From an uncultured Pedobacter sp. (GTDB lineage: Bacteria; Bacteroidota; Bacteroidia; Sphingobacteriales; Sphingobacteriaceae): DNA of 37,359 nt. The position numbers and the translations under genes were made by a program. Shown here in pieces: positions 7,503 to 15,867 of the stretch (positions are counted from its first letter, which is position 1; the number at the start of each line of letters is the position of its first letter). The stretch lies in the NCBI RefSeq assembly GCF_946479715.1, contig NZ_CAMLHF010000028.1, forward strand, positions 1-37,359. Reading direction: 5' to 3'. The notes beneath the pieces were generated by a model. The model made no database searches, was not told the origin of the DNA, and worked only from the letters and a program-made list of their open reading frames with translations.

Positions 7503-8603
7503 TTAAGAATCAATTTTGTATAATTCACATATATGGTCAACTATCCTTCCAGCAGTTTTCCCATCCCATAAACTTGGTATTCCTCCTTTTTTCCAATTTC
7601 CTGAAAACAACTTTTCAAAAGCAGGAGGCAACGCTTTAGGATCTGTACCTAATAGCTCATTTGTTCCAACAGATATCGTTTCAGGTCTTTCAGTATTGTT
7701 TCTTAGAGTCATACAAGGAACACCCATAACGGTTGTTTCTTCTGTAATACCACCAGAATCTGTTACTACTGCTTTTGCATTCTTAACCAAGTAGTTAAAT
7801 TCGAGATAACCTAAAGGATCTATTAAATAAAGATTTGGTGCATCAACTCCAATATTTTGCAACATTTTGGCTGTCCGTGGATGCACGGGAAAAACTAAAG
7901 GTAACCCCCTTGAGGATAGGACTATAGTATCAATCAATTCTTTTAACTGGGTTTCCTGATCAACATTTCCAGGACGATGCAGGGTCATTACTATATATTC
8001 CTTTTCTTTAAGCCCTAAAGTTCGCCAAATTTCAGGCTGTGAAAACCTGGGCATTTGCTTCAATAAGGTATCTATCATCGTATTTCCTACAAAAAATATC
8101 CTATTTTCAACGATCCCTGCCTTCTTCAAATTTTGGTTGGCAATCTCAGTAGTAGTAAAGAAATAATTGGTAATACTGTCTGTTACTAGACGATTTATTT
8201 CTTCGGGCATCGTCCAATCATCTGAGCGTATCCCTGCTTCGATATGGGCTACTTTAGTATGACATTTTTGAGCGACAATTGAACAGGCCATAGTTGAGGT
8301 AACGTCTCCTACAACTAACACTAAATCTGTTGGGTGCTCCAATATTTCCTTTTCAAATCTAATCATGATAGAAGCAGTTTGCTCGGCTTGAGTTCCACCA
8401 CCTGCTTCCAAATTGGCATTTGGTTCAGGAATACCTAATTGCTCAAAAAAATCACCCGACATTTTTTTATCATAATGTTGGCCAGTATGTATTAATCTGA
8501 AATCAATATCAAAGCCCAATTCTTTTTTCTGTTTAACGGCGTCTATTATTGGAGCTATTTTCATGAAATTAGGGCGTGCACCTGCAATAATTGTAATTAG
8601 CAT
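7503..8603 (-). CDS. wecB: non-hydrolysing UDP-GlcNAc 2-epimerase, WecB/MnaA-like
   Basis: The 366-residue product is a full-length 2-epimerase: AGARPNFMK (7-15), IHTGQHYD (38-45), GDVTSTMACS, HIEAGIRS, MPEEINR, VMTLHRPGN, FPVHPRT and the C-terminal TDSGGITEETTVMGVP with MTLRNNTERPET. It should interconvert UDP-GlcNAc and UDP-ManNAc in the cytoplasm. It is clearly different from the second 2-epimerase of this operon (11017-12096), which has the WbpI signature, so two separate C2-epimerisations are encoded. A UDP-ManNAc product would be a further sugar for the repeat unit. The usual GDTTS loop reads GDVTS here. The gap to the upstream GT4 gene is 43 bp. Confidence 0.88.
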   Translation of the reverse strand: MLITIIAGARPNFMKIAPIIDAVKQKKELGFDIDFRLIHTGQHYDKKMSGDFFEQLGIPEPNANLEAGGGTQAEQTASIMIRFEKEILEHPTDLVLVVGDVTSTMACSIVAQKCHTKVAHIEAGIRSDDWTMPEEINRLVTDSITNYFFTTTEIANQNLKKAGIVENRIFFVGNTMIDTLLKQMPRFSQPEIWRTLGLKEKEYIVMTLHRPGNVDQETQLKELIDTIVLSSRGLPLVFPVHPRTAKMLQNIGVDAPNLYLIDPLGYLEFNYLVKNAKAVVTDSGGITEETTVMGVPCMTLRNNTERPETISVGTNELLGTDPKALPPAFEKLFSGNWKKGGIPSLWDGKTAGRIVDHICELYKIDS

Positions 8604-8646
8604 ATTATTTTATTAAAATGAAGCTTTGTTAAGTGAAATAATTCTT

Positions 8647-9807
8647 TTAGTTAAAAATTTCTTCAAGTAATTCTATATTCTGATCCCAATCTAAATCCTT
8701 ACGGTAATTAGATGAAGCATTTGATAAGGTTTTTATGTCCTCATAAGATATTCTCTGGATAAATTCTTTTATACTTTGTTGCGAGCTTTCTATAACTTCC
8801 CCTAAATGATGATTATTAATTAGTCTTTTCATAACAGGAAATTTATCATTTACGCAGATATATAATCCTGCTATCGCATACTCATAGAACTTATTTGGTA
8901 ATGATAGTTGGTAACTGAGACACATTTCCTCCAGTATAAAAAATAACCCAACATCAGCTCCACTAGTATTATTAATAATCTCAGATGGTTTTACAGCTGG
9001 TTTATAGAATACTTGCTTGTTTTGTTTTGAAGTCTCGATAACTTCATTCACAAACTCTCCAAAACCCATAAATACAATAACTCTATCTGGAGGTATTTCG
9101 CCAGAACGAAATATATGCAATAACTCCTCTATTCCCCGCCCTCTTGCCAAATTACCTTGATATATGAAGATTATGCTATTATCAGGAATCCCAAACTCTG
9201 TTCTTAATATGTTATTTTGGGGAACAGATTTACCTTTGTATATGTTAGTTGGGATATTTGGTATAGAAAACACGTTTTCTATACTATACTTGATTCTATA
9301 CCATTCCGCAATCTCATCATTTACAACAATGACCTTATCACAAAAACCAATCAGCTTCGACTCCATTTTTTGAGATATAATTTTCCTCAATCCTTTTAGG
9401 TTAAATCTTTCGGTTTCTAATTCATGAGCATCATAAATTAGCTTAGCTTTTAATTTTTTCTTTGCCCAAACACCTATTGGCAAAACTGAAAGACTATGAG
9501 GAATAACTATAGTTGGGAGCGTTTTTTTAATAAAATTTTTACACAGCTGAGTGAATTCAAGAAACTTAACCGAATCACCGAATACATTTTTTGGTAAGCC
9601 AGAGGTTCTTGTTTTTATTCTTTTTATTTTAATTTTATCACCTATAAGAACTTCCTCTGCTAAATTTTTATCAAAAAACATTGATAAAATCAGAACTTCA
9701 TCTACTATTTTTTTATCAATTAAAAACTCGGCTTGTTTAAAAATTCTACTTGCATGATTTCCAACCCTAGGATAAACAATAATACCAATATTTGATTTTG
9801 ACTGCAT
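8647..9807 (-). CDS. GT4-like glycosyltransferase
   Basis: The 386-residue GT-B protein has an acceptor half with VIPHSLSVLPIGVWAKK and LIYDAHELETER (about 105-135), and a donor half with FIYQGNLARGRGIEELL (about 213-229), KPAVKPSEIINNTSGADVG and LPNKFYEYAIAGLYICV (about 305-321), where the Glu-x7-Glu-type donor site lies. These words occur in nearly the same form in the GT4 at 12121-13269 (HAHDLNALPIG, LIYDSHELF, FLYQGGLQMDRGVE, LPNKLFEYIQSGLCVIV), so the two are paralogues. By analogy with Pseudomonas aeruginosa O5, where two related GT4 enzymes add the two ManNAc3NAc-type uronic acids, the pair may transfer similar sugars. This is an inference. The donor cannot be read from the sequence. 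Confidence 0.82.
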   Translation of the reverse strand: MQSKSNIGIIVYPRVGNHASRIFKQAEFLIDKKIVDEVLILSMFFDKNLAEEVLIGDKIKIKRIKTRTSGLPKNVFGDSVKFLEFTQLCKNFIKKTLPTIVIPHSLSVLPIGVWAKKKLKAKLIYDAHELETERFNLKGLRKIISQKMESKLIGFCDKVIVVNDEIAEWYRIKYSIENVFSIPNIPTNIYKGKSVPQNNILRTEFGIPDNSIIFIYQGNLARGRGIEELLHIFRSGEIPPDRVIVFMGFGEFVNEVIETSKQNKQVFYKPAVKPSEIINNTSGADVGLFFILEEMCLSYQLSLPNKFYEYAIAGLYICVNDKFPVMKRLINNHHLGEVIESSQQSIKEFIQRISYEDIKTLSNASSNYRKDLDWDQNIELLEEIFN

Positions 9808-9833
9808 AAATATATTGACTCGATTAGCTATAA

Positions 9834-11000
9834 TTATTCTTCTTTTATTTTATTATTCTGCATGCTTACATTTCCTTTTGCGTTTACTTGCATAATTATC
9901 GAATCAATTAAATCGTTATACCCTGAAGATGAGTCGGATATATCATTAGATTTTAGCTTAACAGCATTTAAATTTTGTGAATTTTTAATTACAATAAACT
10001 GATTTTGAAATATGGAGGAGTTTGAAATACTTTTCCCCCTAATCTCTATTGCTGGAAATCTTGAAGTGTAAATTAAATTATTATTAATAGTAAACCGGTC
10101 TCCAGCTATATCAGTTCCATCTTTTCTATCCTTACCTCCGTGTACGTCAAAAACATGTGCTTGCAAAGTAGAGTTTTCTAAGGCAATATTATAGTCAGCC
10201 GTATAACTAGCCCCCCTAATGCCGCTACTAGCAATGGCATGTCTATTGAAATTAAATATGTTAGCTGAAATGTGAGCAACACCCTCAACCATTATTCCAT
10301 ACCCAAGACCCTTACGCTGATTGTGATGAATATAATTATAATTTATTTGAGCACTCCCCTTAGGAGCAACATAAATACCTGCATGACTCCAATTTTTTAT
10401 TTCACAGTTTTCCACAATAACATTAGAACCAACTACCTTAACACCTTGAGAATTAGGGACTGCATAAGCATAAATTTTTGACTGGTCTACCTTCAAATTT
10501 CTTTTTTTTAGCTGAGTCACGGCCGCCTTAATTCCTTCAGAATTTTTTATTAGACCATCTGGCCCAGTTATTTGAATACCAGAAAGGACTACGTTGTTTC
10601 CTGTCACTAATATCAGCGGAGATGTTTTATAGTTATTAGAGAATAAAACTGCCCCCTTTCCTTTGTTCTTGCCTCTACCACTAAAAATCCTTACTCCATC
10701 TGTAATTTCAAGCGGTGGCTGGCCTGTTAGATTAAACTGAACCCCATCTGCTAAATATATGTTCTTTTGCTGATTAACATTTTTTAGTGCTTCTCGAAGT
10801 TCTTGAACATTCCTCACCAAAACGCCATTCTCAATAAATAACTTTGATTTGAATACATTGAAAGAGTTAATGTCGTGATTATTAAGCCCACCGATGTAAT
10901 TACCGTTAAGAATACCATTACCTATTCCCACATCTGTTGTCTGGCCTTTTGCTATGAAGCAAATGATAATAAAAACAAAAGTAAATACAAAACGTCTCAT
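9834..11000 (-). CDS. secreted right-handed parallel beta-helix protein
   Basis: This 388-residue protein starts with a clear signal peptide (MRRFVFTFVFIIICFIAKG, cleavage likely near residue 19). It then shows many beta-helix coils with repeated N-x-I/V and G-I patterns: VVLSGIQITGPDG, VIVENCEIKNWSHAGIYV, QINYNYIHHNQ, HISANIFNFNRHAI, FTINNNLIYTSRFPAIEI. The fold is that of chondroitinase-B/alginate-lyase-like and NosD-like proteins. The LREALKNVNQQKNIYLADG start of the domain is the form seen in chondroitinase-B-like lyases, but I cannot identify a catalytic Lys/Arg pair with confidence. Lying inside the operon between wbpI and a GT4 gene, it probably acts in the periplasm or outside on the polysaccharide made here, as a lyase, hydrolase or binding protein. 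Confidence 0.8.
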   Translation of the reverse strand: MRRFVFTFVFIIICFIAKGQTTDVGIGNGILNGNYIGGLNNHDINSFNVFKSKLFIENGVLVRNVQELREALKNVNQQKNIYLADGVQFNLTGQPPLEITDGVRIFSGRGKNKGKGAVLFSNNYKTSPLILVTGNNVVLSGIQITGPDGLIKNSEGIKAAVTQLKKRNLKVDQSKIYAYAVPNSQGVKVVGSNVIVENCEIKNWSHAGIYVAPKGSAQINYNYIHHNQRKGLGYGIMVEGVAHISANIFNFNRHAIASSGIRGASYTADYNIALENSTLQAHVFDVHGGKDRKDGTDIAGDRFTINNNLIYTSRFPAIEIRGKSISNSSIFQNQFIVIKNSQNLNAVKLKSNDISDSSSGYNDLIDSIIMQVNAKGNVSMQNNKIKEE

Positions 11001-11016
11001 TATAGTTGATTATTTT

Positions 11017-12096
11017 TTAAATGCTATTTAAAAAATAATCAACTATAATTGTGCCAGCATTTCCTTCTCCATAAATATCCATTTTTGCGATTTTCATATC
11101 TATTTTAAAACCCAGATTGACACTTTCAATAATCTTATCAAAACTTTTATTGCCAGCTATTATATTATAACCATAATCCACCAATTCTGTCCATTCCGTT
11201 TCGTTTCTCATAGTTACACAAGGTTTTTTACAAAAGTAGGCTTCTTTTTGTAGGCCTCCACTATCCGTTATTATGAGTTTTGATTGACGAAGAAGCGAAA
11301 GCATATCTAAATAACCTACAGGCTCAATCATGATAGCATCAAGGTTGAGATTGTTTTCTTCTAAAATTTTCTTTGTCCTAGGATGGATCGGTATAACAAC
11401 AGGCATTATATTTTTATTAATATAATTTAAAGATTCGATCAGAACCTTTAGGGCGATCAGATCATTCGTATTCTCCTCCCTATGAAGAGTTGCTAAAATA
11501 AAATCCTTTGGCAAATTAGAAACTATTTCATTTGTCGCCTCCAAACGATCCGAATAAAACTTTACGGCATCAAACATTACATCACCGGTGTAACGAACAT
11601 CAATATCAAAGTTATCAAATCCTTCGATCTTCAAATTGTCAATACCACTTTTACTCGCACAAAATAAAACATTACTTATGCGATCAGTCAAAATTCGATT
11701 TATCTCTTCTGGCATATTCATATTAAAACTTCGAAGTCCTGCTTCAACATGTGCAACTTTAATATGCTTTTTACGAGCGGCCAATGCTCCTGCTATTGTT
11801 GAATTTGTATCACCATATACCATAACCCAATCTGGCTTTTCCTCAACAAGAATATTTTCAATACCTTCCAACATTCTCCCTGTCATTGCACCATGGCCAA
11901 GACTGTTAATATCCAAGTGATACTTTGGTTTAGGCAAATTCATTTCCTCAAAGAAGATATTACTCATGTTATTATCAAAATGTTGCCCAGTATGAACCAT
12001 TACTTCATTTAATTCATCATGTTTCGATATTTCATGGCTTATAACAGCGGCTTTAATAAACTGAGGTCTTGCTCCAATGATTGTTAATATTTTCAT
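11017..12096 (-). CDS. wbpI: UDP-GlcNAc(3NAc)A 2-epimerase, WbpI-like
   Basis: The 359-residue protein matches the WbpI pattern closely: MKILTIIGARPQFIKAAVIS (1-20), VHTGQHFDNNMS, FFEEMNLPKP, the WbpI-specific HGAMTGRMLEGIE (about 88-100), YGDTNSTIAGALAA, HVEAGLRSFNMNMPEEINRILTD, ATLHREEN, IHPRT, and the C-terminal TDSGGLQKEAYF with RNETEWTELVD. WbpI inverts C2 of UDP-2,3-diacetamido-2,3-dideoxy-glucuronic acid to give UDP-ManNAc(3NAc)A, the last step of the pathway whose other four enzymes (WbpA, WbpE, WbpD, WbpB) lie upstream in this operon. That context makes the WbpI assignment stronger than a plain WecB. It starts 24 bp after the preceding GT4 gene. Confidence 0.9.
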   Translation of the reverse strand: MKILTIIGARPQFIKAAVISHEISKHDELNEVMVHTGQHFDNNMSNIFFEEMNLPKPKYHLDINSLGHGAMTGRMLEGIENILVEEKPDWVMVYGDTNSTIAGALAARKKHIKVAHVEAGLRSFNMNMPEEINRILTDRISNVLFCASKSGIDNLKIEGFDNFDIDVRYTGDVMFDAVKFYSDRLEATNEIVSNLPKDFILATLHREENTNDLIALKVLIESLNYINKNIMPVVIPIHPRTKKILEENNLNLDAIMIEPVGYLDMLSLLRQSKLIITDSGGLQKEAYFCKKPCVTMRNETEWTELVDYGYNIIAGNKSFDKIIESVNLGFKIDMKIAKMDIYGEGNAGTIIVDYFLNSI

Positions 12097-12120
12097 AAAT
12101 AGTTGTATAAATAAAGGATT

Positions 12121-13269
12121 TTAATTTAATAGTTCTTTGTAAGCAGTTAGCAATTTCTTTTCTTCTTGCTCCCAATTATAAATAAGGGCAGCCTGATGTA
12201 AATTATCATCGTACGTCTCTTTTAAATCATTATCATTCATCATTTTCTCCATGCATCTTTGCAAATCTTGAGAATCCCTATCTTTGAATACCAATCCAAT
12301 ATTAGTCTCGTTAACGACCCTACTCATTTCAGGTAAATCGGAAACTATTACACAGAGACCCGATTGGATATATTCGAAAAGCTTATTAGGTAAAGCATAA
12401 AGATGATTCAAACAACTACCTATCATTGGATGTATTCCTACATCACCTCCCATTGTCCAATAGTGAAGTTGATTCTGAAGGACTGGGGGATGGAATATAA
12501 TTTTTCCTTTTTCAATTAATGAAGATGCCAATTGCATCAAACTTTCCTTTTTATTGCCATCTCCTACAATGACCAGAATCGCATCTTGCCTGGTAATATT
12601 AGTCATTGCTTCGATAATTAGTTCTACCCCTCTATCCATCTGGAGTCCCCCTTGATATAGAAAAATGAATTTCTCTTTAGGAATATTTAATTTCTCTCTA
12701 AGGATGGCCCTGGATCGATCTAGTTCTTTTCTCAATGGCACATTAAGAATAAGTGTTGGTTTATTACTCAATTTCAAATTCTCATGTAATTTGACGGCAA
12801 TACTTTCTGAAACAGTGATTACTAAATCACATTTTTTTGCAACAGTCCGTTCAAACCAAAGTCCTATTTTAAGAAAAGGGATTTTCCCTGTCCTATTCAA
12901 AAAAAGCTCATGAGAATCATATATCAACTTAGAAGAAGTGAAAATCTTTCCTAAATATCCAATAGGCAACGCATTTAAATCATGAGCATGAACTAACGAT
13001 GGTTTCTTCATGATTACAATCCATGTTGCTCTTAAAATGAACTCAATATATTTAAACAATTGAAAAAACGGTTTTTTAGGAAGATTTTGAGTCCACAACT
13101 TTAACCTAATTACTTCGCAGCCGTCAAGAACTTCAGTTTCTTTTAGTCCTTTTTTATGTTGAGCTATTATAAAAACCTCTCGCCCGGTTTTCTTGCCTGC
13201 TACCGCAGTTCTTAAAACCCTAGCATCGTTAACGAAACTATTTACTACTATATTAATTATTTTTTCCAT
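12121..13269 (-). CDS. GT4 glycosyltransferase
   Basis: From ATG 13269 the product has 382 residues. The frame is open further upstream, but that stretch overlaps the polymerase gene and lies outside the family's N-terminus (MEKIINIVVNSFVNDARVLR). The shorter start leaves a 17-bp overlap with wzy. Motifs are LVHAHDLNALPIGYLG, LIYDSHELFLN, FLYQGGLQMDRGVELI (phosphate loop) and LPNKLFEYIQSGLCVIVSD with the Glu-x7-Glu-type donor region, all of GT-B/GT4 type. It is a paralogue of the GT4 at 8647-9807. With that enzyme, the WbuB-like one and the WbpL-like transferase, the block encodes about four sugar-adding activities, consistent with a repeat unit of up to four sugars. The donor is unknown. Confidence 0.86.
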   Translation of the reverse strand: MEKIINIVVNSFVNDARVLRTAVAGKKTGREVFIIAQHKKGLKETEVLDGCEVIRLKLWTQNLPKKPFFQLFKYIEFILRATWIVIMKKPSLVHAHDLNALPIGYLGKIFTSSKLIYDSHELFLNRTGKIPFLKIGLWFERTVAKKCDLVITVSESIAVKLHENLKLSNKPTLILNVPLRKELDRSRAILREKLNIPKEKFIFLYQGGLQMDRGVELIIEAMTNITRQDAILVIVGDGNKKESLMQLASSLIEKGKIIFHPPVLQNQLHYWTMGGDVGIHPMIGSCLNHLYALPNKLFEYIQSGLCVIVSDLPEMSRVVNETNIGLVFKDRDSQDLQRCMEKMMNDNDLKETYDDNLHQAALIYNWEQEEKKLLTAYKELLN

Positions 13270-14554
13270 TTGAAATAGATACTGATTGATAAAAGTATAA
13301 AATGATAATTGCCCATATGGCTCCATGGCCAATTAGCGCTGTTAATAAAGAGCTATTGCAGAAAAACATAGCAGGACCAATAAGCATAGCAAAAGACAGT
13401 CTAAAATCAATCAATCGGGTGACAGAATCATATAGATATAAATAAAATGATAAAATCATTGAAAATACTATCATTCCAATATATCCAAAATTTGCAAATG
13501 CATCAGCAAGTACATTTGCATTCGCACTCGCGACATCATTATTAAACGAAAACTGACCTATGACATATGGCACTGCAACGTTGTAGACGGGCCCATTGCT
13601 AAAAAGTGAGCCAATAAAATTATTTGACGACATTAGAGCTTTAGGATTTTCGGAAAAAAAACTAAAGTACTGTCCGGTCAGATAACCTGGCATCACAAAA
13701 GTTCTTCGCAAAGCGATTGATGTCACGATATTAGGAGTCGCACTTTGTTCATTGAAAATAAAAAAGTCAACTAGCATGGCCAATCCAATTAATACGACTG
13801 TGCCTGAAATAATCAATAAAGGTAATCTCTTGAGCATATTATATCTTTGACTAAAATATAAAATTGCAACTATGACAAATCCAATAAACAATGCGGTTTT
13901 AAATCCAGTAGTCGAATAAATTATAAATTCTCCAAAAAACCCAATAACCAATAACCAGCGTGTACTTTTCTTCAAATAGCCCATAGCTATCAAAAAAGGA
14001 TTAAATATATACATTAACCAACGAATGCTATAATTAGACCCTTCTCCCAACTCATCTTTAAATGAAGCTCGAACGTCGTATACATCCAAGATGGACACGA
14101 AATTCAAATTCAATCCAAATTGCTTTATCAGTAAATAATTATTGACTGCAAAAATTAGAAAGAATAACACATAGAAGGCAATTGGTGAGAGCTCAATGGG
14201 CGAAACCTTAATTAGACGAAAGAAGGTGATTCGTGAAATTAAATAGAAGCATAGAATCACTGCAAGAATAAAAGTTAGCACATCAACAAAGGGTTTCTCT
14301 AATGACAAATAGGGGATAATAATTGACGGAACTATTACCACAATGTATATAACCCAGAGAACAAAGGAACTCGCCCGCTTTATTTCCACAGGAATCCATA
14401 ATGAAGGTATAAATGCTAGCGCGGAAACTATTATTAGCAAAAAATAATTAGGCACTACATGTTTATAAGGAAATTCAGGCACAAAGTACATATATCCTAT
14501 TATTAGAATTAATATGTAAATCCCTGTCGCTAGTCTAATTGGTTTTTCCTTCAT
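13253..14554 (-). CDS. wzy: O-antigen/capsule repeat-unit polymerase, Wzy-like
   Basis: This hydrophobic protein of 433 residues (ATG 14554; a TTG four codons upstream is less likely) has about eleven predicted membrane helices and a large extracytoplasmic segment near residues 270-350. That is the usual Wzy layout. The sequence itself is poorly conserved, as expected. The call rests on topology, length, and position directly after the flippase gene in a Wzx/Wzy-dependent locus. It would join lipid-linked repeat units on the periplasmic face of the inner membrane. The gene follows wzx after 20 bp, overlaps the next GT4 gene by 17 bp, and belongs to the most AT-rich part of the block. Confidence 0.82.
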   Translation of the reverse strand: MKEKPIRLATGIYILILIIGYMYFVPEFPYKHVVPNYFLLIIVSALAFIPSLWIPVEIKRASSFVLWVIYIVVIVPSIIIPYLSLEKPFVDVLTFILAVILCFYLISRITFFRLIKVSPIELSPIAFYVLFFLIFAVNNYLLIKQFGLNLNFVSILDVYDVRASFKDELGEGSNYSIRWLMYIFNPFLIAMGYLKKSTRWLLVIGFFGEFIIYSTTGFKTALFIGFVIVAILYFSQRYNMLKRLPLLIISGTVVLIGLAMLVDFFIFNEQSATPNIVTSIALRRTFVMPGYLTGQYFSFFSENPKALMSSNNFIGSLFSNGPVYNVAVPYVIGQFSFNNDVASANANVLADAFANFGYIGMIVFSMILSFYLYLYDSVTRLIDFRLSFAMLIGPAMFFCNSSLLTALIGHGAIWAIIILYFYQSVSISNGKNN

Positions 14555-14574
14555 TGTTAGCCTCAATAACTTTC

Positions 14575-15867
14575 TTAAAGTCGCTTGGCGACAACCAGAT
14601 ATAATAAATAGGTCAATAAAATAAATAATATTGAACTTCCAAGTGAATAAATTTTCATAAAAAACATCAGTTCCTTATTAAGGACATATGCAAATACAAA
14701 GGGAACCACATTCGCTATTAAGATCCCTAACTGCATAAAAAAGAATAATCTTTGTTTTTCAAATGCAACAGCAATTGTACTCAAGGGTGAATAGATCATT
14801 CTAAAATAAAACATAGGTATTAGCACTTTTGCTATTGTTCCTGAAAACAACCACTTCGCTCCAAAAACAAGCACAAAAATATATTCTACACTGAAATATA
14901 GTGCCAAAAAAAAAGGTGTTGATACAATTATAATCTTTTTTAATGTGGATAAAAATATTGGACGAGAGTCTTTTTTTTCTCGAATATTTTCTGCGCAAAC
15001 TTGAAATAGCAACTGTCCTAGATTTGAACTTACTAAAGAGAGTGGCATATTTAAGTATCGAAAGCTATAGGAGTAAAATCCTAATTGATTTAAACCGTAT
15101 AAACTCGAAATAAAGAAATTATTCAAGCTTACAGATGCAGAATTAAGTAAAACACCCCAAGAGGAAACAAGGGGAAATTCCTTATATTTTACTGCGTTAT
15201 AAATAATTCTTTCTTTTCTTACGGAATTCATCAGTTTTCTATTTTTCAAGAAAAATTTTAACATTTTTAAATTTCCGAAAAAATTTGACAATATAGTTCC
15301 AACGATCAACCCGGCTTTTAGAAATCCGAGCTGCCCCAAAAGTAGCTGAAATCCAGAACCAACTACCGACTTTAAAGTATTAGAAAAAGCTATTACTTTT
15401 ATCTGCTTATGCCTCAATGAATAATTTCTAAGAATATTATAAAATGCTCCTAAAAACACCACAAGTGGAACATATAAAATCCACCTTCTTAAGCTTTGAG
15501 CATCTAAGATACTTAATATGTAATTTTTAAAAAAAAAGAAAAAGAAAAACAATATTGCAGAAATAAGAAAAGCGATAATAGTAGATAATAACGAAATTGC
15601 TATTGCATCAATCTCTTTCTTTGCCAACGAAATCGCAAATTCATATCTTAAACTTGAAAATGGGATTAACATAACACAGATTCCGTTGAACAATGCCAGA
15701 ATACCAAAATCTTTAGGATCATAGATTCTTGCCAAAAATATACTTGCAACCAAAGGGATAGCCTGAGATATTATGGACCCAGATAACAAAATTGAAAATT
15801 GCTTATTGAAATCGGATGCAAAAATCTTTGCTACTTTACTTTTATAACGGTTCAAGTAATTAGACAA
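14575..15867 (-). CDS. wzx: Wzx-type lipid-linked oligosaccharide flippase
   Basis: The 430-residue protein has 12 or more hydrophobic helices and the N-terminal LLSGSIISQAIPLVASIFLARIYDPKDFG pattern region of the polysaccharide transporter (PST/Wzx) family in the MOP superfamily. It should move the undecaprenyl-linked repeat unit across the inner membrane. No ATG lies near the N-terminus: the frame opens after an in-frame TAA and the first usable start is TTG at 15867, preceded by AAATAAGG. This gives an 8-bp overlap with the wbpB stop and probable translational coupling. The gene is extremely AT-rich and carries two A9 runs on the plus strand (14906-14914 and 15529-15537) and a T8 run (14971-14978). 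The second A9 run encodes part of a seven-phenylalanine stretch. Confidence 0.88.
   Translation of the reverse strand: MSNYLNRYKSKVAKIFASDFNKQFSILLSGSIISQAIPLVASIFLARIYDPKDFGILALFNGICVMLIPFSSLRYEFAISLAKKEIDAIAISLLSTIIAFLISAILFFFFFFFKNYILSILDAQSLRRWILYVPLVVFLGAFYNILRNYSLRHKQIKVIAFSNTLKSVVGSGFQLLLGQLGFLKAGLIVGTILSNFFGNLKMLKFFLKNRKLMNSVRKERIIYNAVKYKEFPLVSSWGVLLNSASVSLNNFFISSLYGLNQLGFYSYSFRYLNMPLSLVSSNLGQLLFQVCAENIREKKDSRPIFLSTLKKIIIVSTPFFLALYFSVEYIFVLVFGAKWLFSGTIAKVLIPMFYFRMIYSPLSTIAVAFEKQRLFFFMQLGILIANVVPFVFAYVLNKELMFFMKIYSLGSSILFILLTYLLYLVVAKRL

Noticed and set aside
13270..13332. N-terminal extension of the GT4 at 12121
   Set aside because: The extra 21 residues lie in the 3' end of wzy and do not resemble the family N-terminus; ATG 13269 gives the normal start.
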